From Blastococcus sp. (GTDB taxonomy: Bacteria; Actinomycetota; Actinomycetes; Mycobacteriales; Geodermatophilaceae), in the NCBI GenBank assembly GCA_025963345.1, contig JAOPUS010000067.1:1-8476 (forward strand): a DNA stretch of 8,476 nucleotides, written 5' to 3'. Position 1 is the stretch's first letter, and each line of letters begins with the position of its first letter. The notes under the pieces are model-generated. The model ran no database searches, had not been told where the DNA came from, and was given only the letters and a program-made list of their open reading frames with translations. A program made the translations under genes and the position numbers. Positions 1-5,497 of the stretch are shown piece by piece.

Positions 1-306
1 CACATCGGCTACATCCCCGGCGAGGACGGCCGGGTCACCGGGTTGTCGAAGCTGGCCCGGCTCGTGGACGTCTACGCCCGGCGGCCGCAGGTCCAGGAGC
101 GGATGACCAGCCAGATCGCCGACGCGCTCAACGACGTGCTCAAGCCGCGCGGTGTGCTCGTGATCATCGAGGCCGAGCACCTGTGCATGGCGATGCGCGG
201 CATCCGCAAGCCCGGCGCCACCACGGTGACCTCCGCGGTGCGCGGGATCTTCCGGGACAACCCGGCGACCCGGAGCGAGGCGATGAGCCTCGTGCTCGGT
301 CGATGA
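1..306 (+). CDS. folE: GTP cyclohydrolase I (FolE), 3' part
   Basis: This is the C-terminal 101 residues of GTP cyclohydrolase I, which converts GTP to 7,8-dihydroneopterin triphosphate, the first step of folate synthesis, in the cytoplasm. The gene enters from the left edge in frame 1, so its start is not visible. The conserved C-terminal half is clear: HIGYIP and GLSKLARLVDVYARRPQ, the zinc-ligand region EAEHLCMAMRGI (its Cys is one of the family's metal ligands), then KPGATTVTSAVRG. The stop TGA (304-306) overlaps the ATG of folP, which implies coupled translation and a shared mRNA with folP, folB and folK. The identification is secure; only the N-terminus is missing. Confidence 0.97.
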   Translation, partial: HIGYIPGEDGRVTGLSKLARLVDVYARRPQVQERMTSQIADALNDVLKPRGVLVIIEAEHLCMAMRGIRKPGATTVTSAVRGIFRDNPATRSEAMSLVLGR

Positions 307-1160
307 CACCGAGCATCCCGCTGCCGCGCCCCGGTCGGTGCGTGGTCATGGGCGTCCTCAACGTCACCCCGGACTCCTTCTCCGACGGCGGCTGCTTCGC
401 CGACACTCCGTCCGCTGTCGCCCACGGCCTGCAGATGCACGCCGCGGGCGCCGACTACGTGGACGTCGGGGGTGAGTCGACCCGTCCCGGGGCCGACCGG
501 GTCGACGCCGAGGAGGAGTGCCGCCGGGTGCTCCCGGTGATCCGCGAGCTCACCGCCGCCGGCGTGCGCACCAGCGTGGACACCACCCGAGCCGAGGTGG
601 CCGAGGCCGCGATCGCGGCCGGCGCGACCCTGGTCAACGACGTCAGCGGCGGGCTCGCCGACGACGGCATGGCCAAGCTGGTCGCGGAGACCGGCGTCCC
701 GTGGGTGCTCATGCACTGGCGCGGGCACAGCCGCGAGATGTACGCGGCCGCCCGCTACGGCGACGTCGTCACCGAGGTGTGTGCCGAGCTCACCGCCCGG
801 GTCGAGGACGTCGTCGCCACCGGAGTCGCTCCGGAGCAGCTGGTGCTCGACCCCGGGCTCGGCTTCGCCAAGCGCGCCGAGCACAACTGGGCCCTGCTGG
901 CGGGGCTGGACCGGCTCGTGGGACTGGGGCTGCCGGTGCTCGTCGGCGCCTCCCGCAAGACCTTCCTCGGCCGGTTGCTGGCCGCCGACGACGGTGCCGT
1001 CCGGCCTGCCGAGCGCCGGGACGACGCGACGCTGGCCACGACCGTGCTGGCCGCGCAGGCCGGCGCGTGGGGGGTGCGCGTGCACGACGCGGGCGCCTCC
1101 GTGGACGCCGTCCGCACCGTCGAAGCCGTGCGCGCCGCCCGGAGCGCCGTCCGTGGCTGA
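303..1160 (+). CDS. folP: Dihydropteroate synthase (FolP)
   Basis: The 285-residue enzyme condenses 6-hydroxymethyl-7,8-dihydropterin pyrophosphate with p-aminobenzoate to give dihydropteroate; it is the sulfonamide target. Visible family motifs in order: MGVLNVTPDSFSDGG (from about residue 16), YVDVGGESTRPGA, SVDTTRAEVAEAAI with TLVNDVSGG, VLMHWRG, LVLDPGLGFAK, and the SRK loop in LVGASRKTFLG, followed by RVHD near the C-terminus. Length is normal for the family. The start at 303 is chosen because it overlaps the folE stop as ATGA and sits just before the first beta strand; an in-frame ATG at 183 would lie deep inside folE. Its place between folE and folB marks it as the housekeeping FolP, not a divergent paralogue. 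Confidence 0.97.
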   Translation: MTPSIPLPRPGRCVVMGVLNVTPDSFSDGGCFADTPSAVAHGLQMHAAGADYVDVGGESTRPGADRVDAEEECRRVLPVIRELTAAGVRTSVDTTRAEVAEAAIAAGATLVNDVSGGLADDGMAKLVAETGVPWVLMHWRGHSREMYAAARYGDVVTEVCAELTARVEDVVATGVAPEQLVLDPGLGFAKRAEHNWALLAGLDRLVGLGLPVLVGASRKTFLGRLLAADDGAVRPAERRDDATLATTVLAAQAGAWGVRVHDAGASVDAVRTVEAVRAARSAVRG

Positions 1161-1542
1161 TCCGCTGCCCGCCCACCCGACCCCCGACCGCATCGCGTTG
1201 CGCGGGGTCTGCGCCCACGCCCACCACGGCGTCTATGCCTTCGAGCGGGAGCGTGGGCAGATGTTCCGCGTCGACGCCGTCCTGGAGCTCGACACGGTCG
1301 CGGCGGCCGCCGGGGACGACCTCGAGAAGACCGTCAACTACGCCGAGCTCGCCCAGAAGCTCTACGCCGTCCTCACCGGTGAGCCGGTCAACCTGCTGGA
1401 GACCCTGGCTCAGCGCCTCGCGGACGTCTGCCTGGGCGATCCCCTGGTGGACGCCGTCGAGATCACGGTGCACAAGCCGCAGGCCGAGCTCGGGGTGCCG
1501 TTCGACGACGTCACCGTCGCCATCCGACGGGAACGGGCATGA
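1153..1542 (+). CDS. folB: Dihydroneopterin aldolase (FolB)
   Basis: The 129-residue aldolase cleaves 7,8-dihydroneopterin to 6-hydroxymethyl-7,8-dihydropterin and glycolaldehyde. Diagnostic motifs are GVCAHAHHGVYAFERERGQ with the active-site Glu region, FRVDAVLELD, TVNYAEL with the substrate-contacting Tyr, NLLETLAQRLAD, and VHKPQAELGVPFDDVTVAIRR with the catalytic Lys. The chosen start is GTG at 1153, overlapping folP by 8 bp, with a GGAG at 1141-1144 spaced 8 nt upstream. The coding frame stays open upstream inside folP, so the start rests on the ribosome-binding site and on family length. The stop overlaps the folK ATG. Confidence 0.95.
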   Translation: MADPLPAHPTPDRIALRGVCAHAHHGVYAFERERGQMFRVDAVLELDTVAAAAGDDLEKTVNYAELAQKLYAVLTGEPVNLLETLAQRLADVCLGDPLVDAVEITVHKPQAELGVPFDDVTVAIRRERA

Positions 1543-2042
1543 CGCGTGCGGTGCTCTCGCTCGGGGCCAACCTCGGTGACCGGGCCGGGGCGCTGCGCAC
1601 CGCGCTGACCGCGCTGAAGGCCGACGGACTGATCGCCCGTTCCACGCTCTACGAGACCCCGCCGTGGGGGCCGGTCGAGCAGCCGCCGTACCTGAACGCG
1701 ATCGCCGTCGTCCGCGGCCCCCGGGACGCCGCCGGCTGGCTGGCCCGGGCGCACGAACTGGAGCGGGACGCCGGCCGCACCCGCGACGTGCGGTTCGGCC
1801 CCCGGACCCTGGACGTCGACGTGATCACCGTGACCGGGGACGACGGGACGCCGGTGCGCTCCGACGACCCCGCGCTGACCCTGCCCCACCCGCGGGCGCA
1901 CGAACGGGCCTTCGTGCTCGTGCCGTGGCTGACCCTGGACCCCACGGCCGTGCTGCCCGGCCACGGGAGCGTCGCCGACCTGGTCCGTGCCCTCCCGGCC
2001 GACGACGTCGATGCCGTCGTGCGCTGGGACCACCTGCATTGA
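1539..2042 (+). CDS. folK: 2-amino-4-hydroxy-6-hydroxymethyldihydropteridine pyrophosphokinase (FolK)
   Basis: The 167-residue HPPK transfers pyrophosphate from ATP to 6-hydroxymethyl-7,8-dihydropterin, making the FolP substrate. It shows LSLGANLGDR at the N-terminus, STLYETPPWG, QPPYLNAI, and the signature FGPRTLDVDVI, in which the two Asp are the expected magnesium ligands, followed by LPHPRAHERAFVLVPW. Length is typical. It starts with an ATG that overlaps the folB TGA, so the fol genes form a continuous coupled string. Next comes a DUF3180 gene 7 bp downstream, the usual neighbour in actinobacteria. Confidence 0.97.
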   Translation: MTRAVLSLGANLGDRAGALRTALTALKADGLIARSTLYETPPWGPVEQPPYLNAIAVVRGPRDAAGWLARAHELERDAGRTRDVRFGPRTLDVDVITVTGDDGTPVRSDDPALTLPHPRAHERAFVLVPWLTLDPTAVLPGHGSVADLVRALPADDVDAVVRWDHLH

Positions 2043-2049
2043 GCGCCGC

Positions 2050-2565
2050 ATGAAACCGGTGCGCCGTCGCGACCTCGCCGTCCTGGCCGCCGGCCTCGCC
2101 GTCGCGGTCTGGCTGCTGGTGCGCACCTGGTACGGGGAGCTCCCGCCGCTGCGTTGGTGGCTGCCGGTCCCGCTGGCGGTGCTCGCCGTCGCAGAGGCAC
2201 TCGGTGCCCGGACGCTGCGGAGCCGTCTCGCCGCGCTGCGGCAGGCCCGGGCCGCCAGCGGTCGCGGTGGAGCCAAGCCACCCCCCGGGCCGGTGCGGCC
2301 GGTGGAGCCGATGTTGGTCGCCCGGCTGGCCGTGCTCGCGCAGGCCAGCGCCTACGTGGGCGCGGTGTTCGCCGGTGTCTGGGTCGGGGTGCTCGTCCAC
2401 GTCGGCCCGGCGGTGCGGCGGCTCCAGGCCGCCGGTTCGGACACCGTCACCGCCGCTGTGGGCATCGGATGTGCAGTCGTGCTGGTGGCCGCGGCCCTGT
2501 GGCTGGAGTCGGTCTGCCGGGTCCCGCCCGAGGAGGACGGCCCGAGCGAGGGCGTCTCCGCCTGA
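2050..2565 (+). CDS. DUF3180 family membrane protein
   Basis: A 171-residue integral membrane protein of unknown function. Four hydrophobic segments are visible at about residues 8-24, 36-51, 89-116 and 133-152, with a basic, Gly/Pro-rich loop between the second and third. The third segment carries ARLAVLAQASAYVGAVFAG and the last ends in ALWLESVCRVPPEE; both match what I recall of the actinobacterial DUF3180 family, which is regularly found directly after folK. The gene starts 7 bp after the folK stop, so it is probably the last gene of the folate operon. No catalytic motif is seen. The acidic C-terminal tail is probably cytoplasmic. Confidence 0.85.
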   Translation: MKPVRRRDLAVLAAGLAVAVWLLVRTWYGELPPLRWWLPVPLAVLAVAEALGARTLRSRLAALRQARAASGRGGAKPPPGPVRPVEPMLVARLAVLAQASAYVGAVFAGVWVGVLVHVGPAVRRLQAAGSDTVTAAVGIGCAVVLVAAALWLESVCRVPPEEDGPSEGVSA

Positions 2566-2659
2566 AGCGTGCCGTGGACCCGGTGCCGGGGGCCGGAGGC
2601 TTCCCGCCGGGGACACGGGGAGGGGCTCCGCGGCGCAGGGGGACGGCTCCTGGCCGCGG

Positions 2660-2678
2660 TGTCGTCCGGAGGACGACA
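2660..2678. terminator. Hairpin between convergent genes (candidate bidirectional terminator)
   Basis: A perfect 8-bp stem with a 3-nt loop: TGTCGTCC, GGA, GGACGACA. It begins 11 bp beyond the stop of the minus-strand ATPase gene (2690) and lies 94 bp after the DUF3180 stop. No U-tract follows on either strand, as is common in high-GC actinobacteria, so its role as a terminator is inferred from position and symmetry. The rest of the 124-bp gap shows nothing else I can name. Confidence 0.5.
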
Positions 2679-2689
2679 GATCACACAGC

Positions 2690-3886
2690 TCAGACCGAAC
2701 CCGCCGTCTCCGGGATCGTGCCTTCCACCGAGCGGCGCAGGGCGGCGTGCAGGGAGTCCGGGGTGAGGACGCCGAGGAACCGGTCGCCGTCGAGCACCGC
2801 GACCCAGCCTGCCTCCTCCTGCAGCATCACGGCCATCGCCGTCTTCAGGGACGCGTCCACCGGCACCCAGGCCTCCATGCGGCGGCCGGCTGAGCCGACC
2901 GTGCCGGCCCCGGTGGCCCGCTCGGCCGACAGCCACCCGTGCAGGTTGTCCGCGTCGTCGAGGACGACGGCCCAACGGGCGCCTGACCGCTCCATGGCGG
3001 CACGCGCGTCGGCCACACCGTCGCCGACGTGCACCACGGGCGGCCGCTCCAGGTCCGCCGCGTCGATGCCGGTCACCGCCAGCCGCTTGAGGCCGCGGTC
3101 GGCGCCCACGAAGTCCGCCACGAAGGCGTTGGCCGGCCGGCCCAGCAGTTCCGCGGGGGTGGCGAACTGCTCCACATGGCCACCCTGGCTCATCACCGCG
3201 ATCCGGTCGCCGATCCGCACGGCCTCCTCGATGTCGTGGGTGACGAAGACGATCGTCTTGCGCACGGTCTCCTGCAGCCGCAGGAACTCCGACTGCAGGC
3301 GCTCACGGACGACGGGGTCGACGGCGGAGAACGGCTCGTCCATGAGCAGCACCGCCGGGTCCGCGGCCAGTGCGCGGGCGACACCGGCCCGCTGGCGCTG
3401 ACCGCCCGACAACTGGGCCGGGTAGCGGTCCCCGTGCGTGGCCGGGTCGAGGCCGACGGTGTCCAGGAGCTCGTCGACCCGGCTCCGGATCCGCGTCTTG
3501 TCCCAGCCGAGCAGTCGAGGCACGGTGCCGACGTTGGTGCGCACCGTCTGGTGCGGGAACAGCCCGATGCTCTGGATGACGTAGCCGATCCGGCGGCGCA
3601 ACTGGTCGGGATCGACGCGGGTGACGTCCTCGCCGTCGAGCAGGATCCGTCCGGTGGAGGGTTCGATCAGCCGGTTGATCATCTTCATCGTCGTCGTCTT
3701 GCCGCACCCGGACGGGCCGACCAGCACGGTGAGCTCCCCGGCCGCGAAGGTGAGGTTCAGCTCGGCGACGCCGATGGTCCCGTCGGGATAGACCTTGCTG
3801 ACGCCCTCCAGCCGGATCTCGGCGGCGCCACCGGTTCCGGTGGGTGCGACGCTCGCTGATCCGGTCGACTGCGCAGTAGCGTCCAC
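2690..3886 (-). CDS. Osmoprotectant (betaine/proline/choline) ABC transporter ATP-binding protein with CBS domains, OpuCA/ProV-like
   Basis: The 398-residue ATPase powers the quaternary-amine importer encoded by the divergent genes. Motifs are complete: Walker A GPSGCGKTT (57-65), Q-loop Gln105 in GYVIQSIGLFPH, signature LSGGQ (159-163), Walker B VLLMDE (179-184), D-loop SAVD and H-loop His217. The Y/F-PDG and IGLFPHxTV segments are typical of the OpuCA/OsmV/ProV group. Residues about 270-395 form a tandem CBS module (WAVVLDDADNLHGWL; GWVAVLDGDRFLGVLTPDSL), which in OpuA/OpuCA relatives senses ionic strength or binds cyclic di-AMP. The GTG start at 3886 is chosen for the AGGAGG 8 nt upstream; longer readings would run into the divergent permease gene. 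The Ala/Thr/Ser-rich first 20 residues are nonconserved in type. Confidence 0.93.
   Translation of the reverse strand: MDATAQSTGSASVAPTGTGGAAEIRLEGVSKVYPDGTIGVAELNLTFAAGELTVLVGPSGCGKTTTMKMINRLIEPSTGRILLDGEDVTRVDPDQLRRRIGYVIQSIGLFPHQTVRTNVGTVPRLLGWDKTRIRSRVDELLDTVGLDPATHGDRYPAQLSGGQRQRAGVARALAADPAVLLMDEPFSAVDPVVRERLQSEFLRLQETVRKTIVFVTHDIEEAVRIGDRIAVMSQGGHVEQFATPAELLGRPANAFVADFVGADRGLKRLAVTGIDAADLERPPVVHVGDGVADARAAMERSGARWAVVLDDADNLHGWLSAERATGAGTVGSAGRRMEAWVPVDASLKTAMAVMLQEEAGWVAVLDGDRFLGVLTPDSLHAALRRSVEGTIPETAGSV
3877..3882 (+). promoter_or_regulatory. Candidate -10 element for the permease genes
   Basis: TAGCGT fits the actinobacterial TAnnnT -10 pattern and would place a transcript start near 3889, about 24 nt before the permease GTG at 3913. 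The site lies inside codons 2-4 of the divergent ATPase gene. I see no convincing -35 element, and such six-base matches arise by chance, so this is tentative. Confidence 0.25.
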
Positions 3887-3894
3887 GGGGTGGC

Positions 3895-3900
3895 CCTCCT
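3895..3900 (-). promoter_or_regulatory. Ribosome-binding site of the ATPase gene
   Basis: On the minus strand this reads AGGAGG, a full Shine-Dalgarno core, 8 nt before the GTG start at 3886. It fixes the start of the ATPase. It lies inside the 26-bp space between the two divergent start codons, so it also forms part of the leader of the plus-strand permease gene. Confidence 0.8.
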
Positions 3901-3912
3901 GGGAAGCGCCCG

Positions 3913-4620
3913 GTGAGCGCGGGTTCGAGTTCGGCCGGCGGGGTGGCGCTCGCGCTGGATGCGGCGCCGAACCCCTGGTTCGACCCCTCCTACGTGATCG
4001 ACAACTGGGACACCATTCTGCGTTACCTCGGTGAGCACGTGCGGCTGACCGTCCTCGCCGTCGTCCTCGGTGCGGCGATCGCGCTCCCGCTGGCGCTGCT
4101 GGCGCGCCGCAGCCGCTACCTCGCCGGGCCGGTCCTGGGCCTGTCCACGGTGATCTACACGATCCCGTCACTGGCCATGTTCGCGTTCATCTTCCCGCTC
4201 ACCGGGCTGTCGTCGACCACCGTGCTGGTCGGGCTGGTCGCCTACTCGCTGGTCATCCTGGTGCGGAACTTCCTGGCCGGCTTGCAGGGCGTCCCCGCCG
4301 ACGTCCGGGAGGCCGGGCGGGCCATGGGCTACGGCCGGCTGCGGCTGTTCTGGCACATCGACCTGCCGCTGGCGCTGCCCACCTTCATGGCCGGCCTGCG
4401 CATCGCGACCGTCTCGACCGTCGCCCTCACCACGGTCGGTGTCCTCGTCGGGCACGGCGGCCTCGGACAGCTGATCACCGGCGGCTTCAACGCCAACTTC
4501 TACCGGGCCGAGATCGTCACCGGCGCCGTCGGCTGCGTCCTCCTGGCGCTCGTCGCCGACGTGCTGCTGGCCGGCGTGGAGCGGCTGCTCACCCCTTGGG
4601 CGCGGGCGGCTCGGGCATGA
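3913..4620 (+). CDS. Osmoprotectant ABC transporter permease 1 (OpuCB/ProW-like)
   Basis: A 235-residue inner-membrane permease, one of two that form the translocation pore for betaine-type solutes. Hydrophobic segments lie at about 43-64, 72-95, 101-118, 155-180 and 203-225. The cytoplasmic EAA loop that docks on the ATPase is clear at 133-152 (EAGRAMGYGRLRLFWHIDLP). The family phrases IYTIPSLAMFAF and VGVLVGHGGLGQLI are present. The assumed GTG start has only a weak GGGAAG site 6 nt upstream; a GTG at 3943 is an alternative that would drop ten Ser/Gly residues. Its stop overlaps the next permease start (ATGA), so the two are coupled. The ATPase gene diverges only 26 bp away. Confidence 0.92.
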   Translation: MSAGSSSAGGVALALDAAPNPWFDPSYVIDNWDTILRYLGEHVRLTVLAVVLGAAIALPLALLARRSRYLAGPVLGLSTVIYTIPSLAMFAFIFPLTGLSSTTVLVGLVAYSLVILVRNFLAGLQGVPADVREAGRAMGYGRLRLFWHIDLPLALPTFMAGLRIATVSTVALTTVGVLVGHGGLGQLITGGFNANFYRAEIVTGAVGCVLLALVADVLLAGVERLLTPWARAARA

Positions 4621-5351
4621 GCGCCTTCGGGGACGCGGTGGTCTACCTGAACGACCCGTTCAACTGGACCCGCACCAACGGGATCCTGGACCTGCTGCGC
4701 CAGCACCTGGCGATCTCCGTGGTGGCGGTGCTCGCCGCGCTGGTGCTCGCCCTGCCGCTGGGGATCGCGCTGGGCACGTCCGGGCGCGGGGGCGGGGCGG
4801 TCGTCGTGCTGTCGAACGTCAGCCGCGCCATCCCGACGCTGGCGCTGCTCACCCTGTTCGCGGTCAGCCCGATCGGCTTCGGCCCCCGGGCCACCACGAT
4901 CGCGCTGGCCGTCTTCGCGATCCCGCCGATCCTGACCAACACCTACGTCGGCTTCCGGGGGGTCGACGCCGACGTCCGCGAGGCCGCCCGGGCGATGGGC
5001 ATGCGCCGGGCTCAGGTCATCCGACGGGTCGATCTCCCGCTGGCCCTCCCGCTGGTCATGACCGGGGTGCGGACCGCAGCGGTCCAGGTCGTCGCGACGG
5101 CGTCGTTGGCTGCGCTCGTCGCCGGCGGCGGCCTCGGCCGCATCGTCGCCCTCGGTTTCGGCCAGCAGAACTACGGTCAGATGATTGCCGGGGCGATCCT
5201 GATCGCCGCCTTGGCCCTGCTCACCGAACTGGCGCTCGTGCTGCTCACCTGGGCCGTCACCCCAGGCCCTCGGCGGTTCCCGTTCCTCCAGGTTCGCGCC
5301 CGTGCCGGCACCGCGGAGCCGGAGCCGACTGCCGCCGGGATGCCACTGTGA
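4617..5351 (+). CDS. Osmoprotectant ABC transporter permease 2 (OpuCD/ProW-like)
   Basis: A 244-residue membrane permease, partner of the preceding one in the importer. It opens with YLNDPFNW and a short amphipathic stretch, then hydrophobic segments at about 31-53, 61-84, 92-112, 143-170 and 190-215. The EAA loop EAARAMGMRRAQVIRRVDLP is at 122-141, and the phrases NVSRAIPTLALLTLF and LVAGGGLGRIVALGFGQQNYGQ are typical of OpuCB/OpuCD subunits. The C-terminal 25 residues, rich in Arg, Ala, Glu and Pro, look like a nonconserved cytoplasmic tail. It begins with an ATG overlapping the upstream TGA. A 146-bp gap follows before the binding-protein gene. Confidence 0.92.
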   Translation: MSAFGDAVVYLNDPFNWTRTNGILDLLRQHLAISVVAVLAALVLALPLGIALGTSGRGGGAVVVLSNVSRAIPTLALLTLFAVSPIGFGPRATTIALAVFAIPPILTNTYVGFRGVDADVREAARAMGMRRAQVIRRVDLPLALPLVMTGVRTAAVQVVATASLAALVAGGGLGRIVALGFGQQNYGQMIAGAILIAALALLTELALVLLTWAVTPGPRRFPFLQVRARAGTAEPEPTAAGMPL

Positions 5352-5364
5352 TCGGCGGTCGCCG

Positions 5365-5381
5365 GTAACGAAAGCGCAACG
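5365..5381 (+). promoter_or_regulatory. Direct repeat G(T/C)AACG, possible OmpR/PhoB-family regulator site
   Basis: GTAACG at 5365-5370 and GCAACG at 5376-5381 are spaced 11 bp start to start, one helical turn. A third copy, GCAACG, is at 5407-5412. Tandem half-sites with 11-bp spacing are the usual target form of OmpR/PhoB-type regulators such as MtrA and GlnR in actinobacteria. The site lies upstream of the betaine-type binding-protein gene. The regulator is not identified from sequence; this is a candidate only. Confidence 0.3.
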
Positions 5382-5394
5382 GCCGCCCCCTGGA

Positions 5395-5410
5395 TTGCAT
5401 GTGCGTGCAA
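5395..5410. promoter_or_regulatory. Dyad TTGCA-N6-TGCAA, possible operator
   Basis: TTGCATGTGCGTGCAA has perfect 5-bp arms (TTGCA/TGCAA) around a 6-bp centre, in the gap before the binding-protein gene and 88 bp ahead of its ATG. Short dyads of this kind are typical operators of dimeric helix-turn-helix repressors. The right arm overlaps the third GCAACG copy. No repressor gene lies in the window. Confidence 0.25.
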
Positions 5411-5497
5411 CGGCGGGGTTCGATCTACACGCGGGAAACTTCTCGCCAGACACGCGTGGCGGCCGGTGGCCGCACGGGACACAGAAGGCGGGCACGC

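Noticed and set aside
183..302. Upstream in-frame ATG for folP at 183
   Set aside because: It would add 40 residues translated from inside conserved folE sequence; the ATGA overlap at 303 gives the normal dihydropteroate synthase N-terminus.
72..1193. Long minus-strand reading frame (373 codons) opposite folE-folP
   Set aside because: It lies opposite strongly recognised folate genes, its translation is low-complexity Gly/Arg/His-rich, and long antisense frames are expected in high-GC DNA.
2154..3401. Plus-strand reading frame of 415 codons across the DUF3180-ATPase junction
   Set aside because: It crosses two real genes and a hairpin and has a translation of Arg/Ala/Gly runs; no family is recognisable.
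5399..5497. Earlier in-frame starts for the binding protein
   Set aside because: They would put an Arg-rich stretch before the signal peptide; the ATG at 5498 gives a proper lipoprotein signal with LTAAC.
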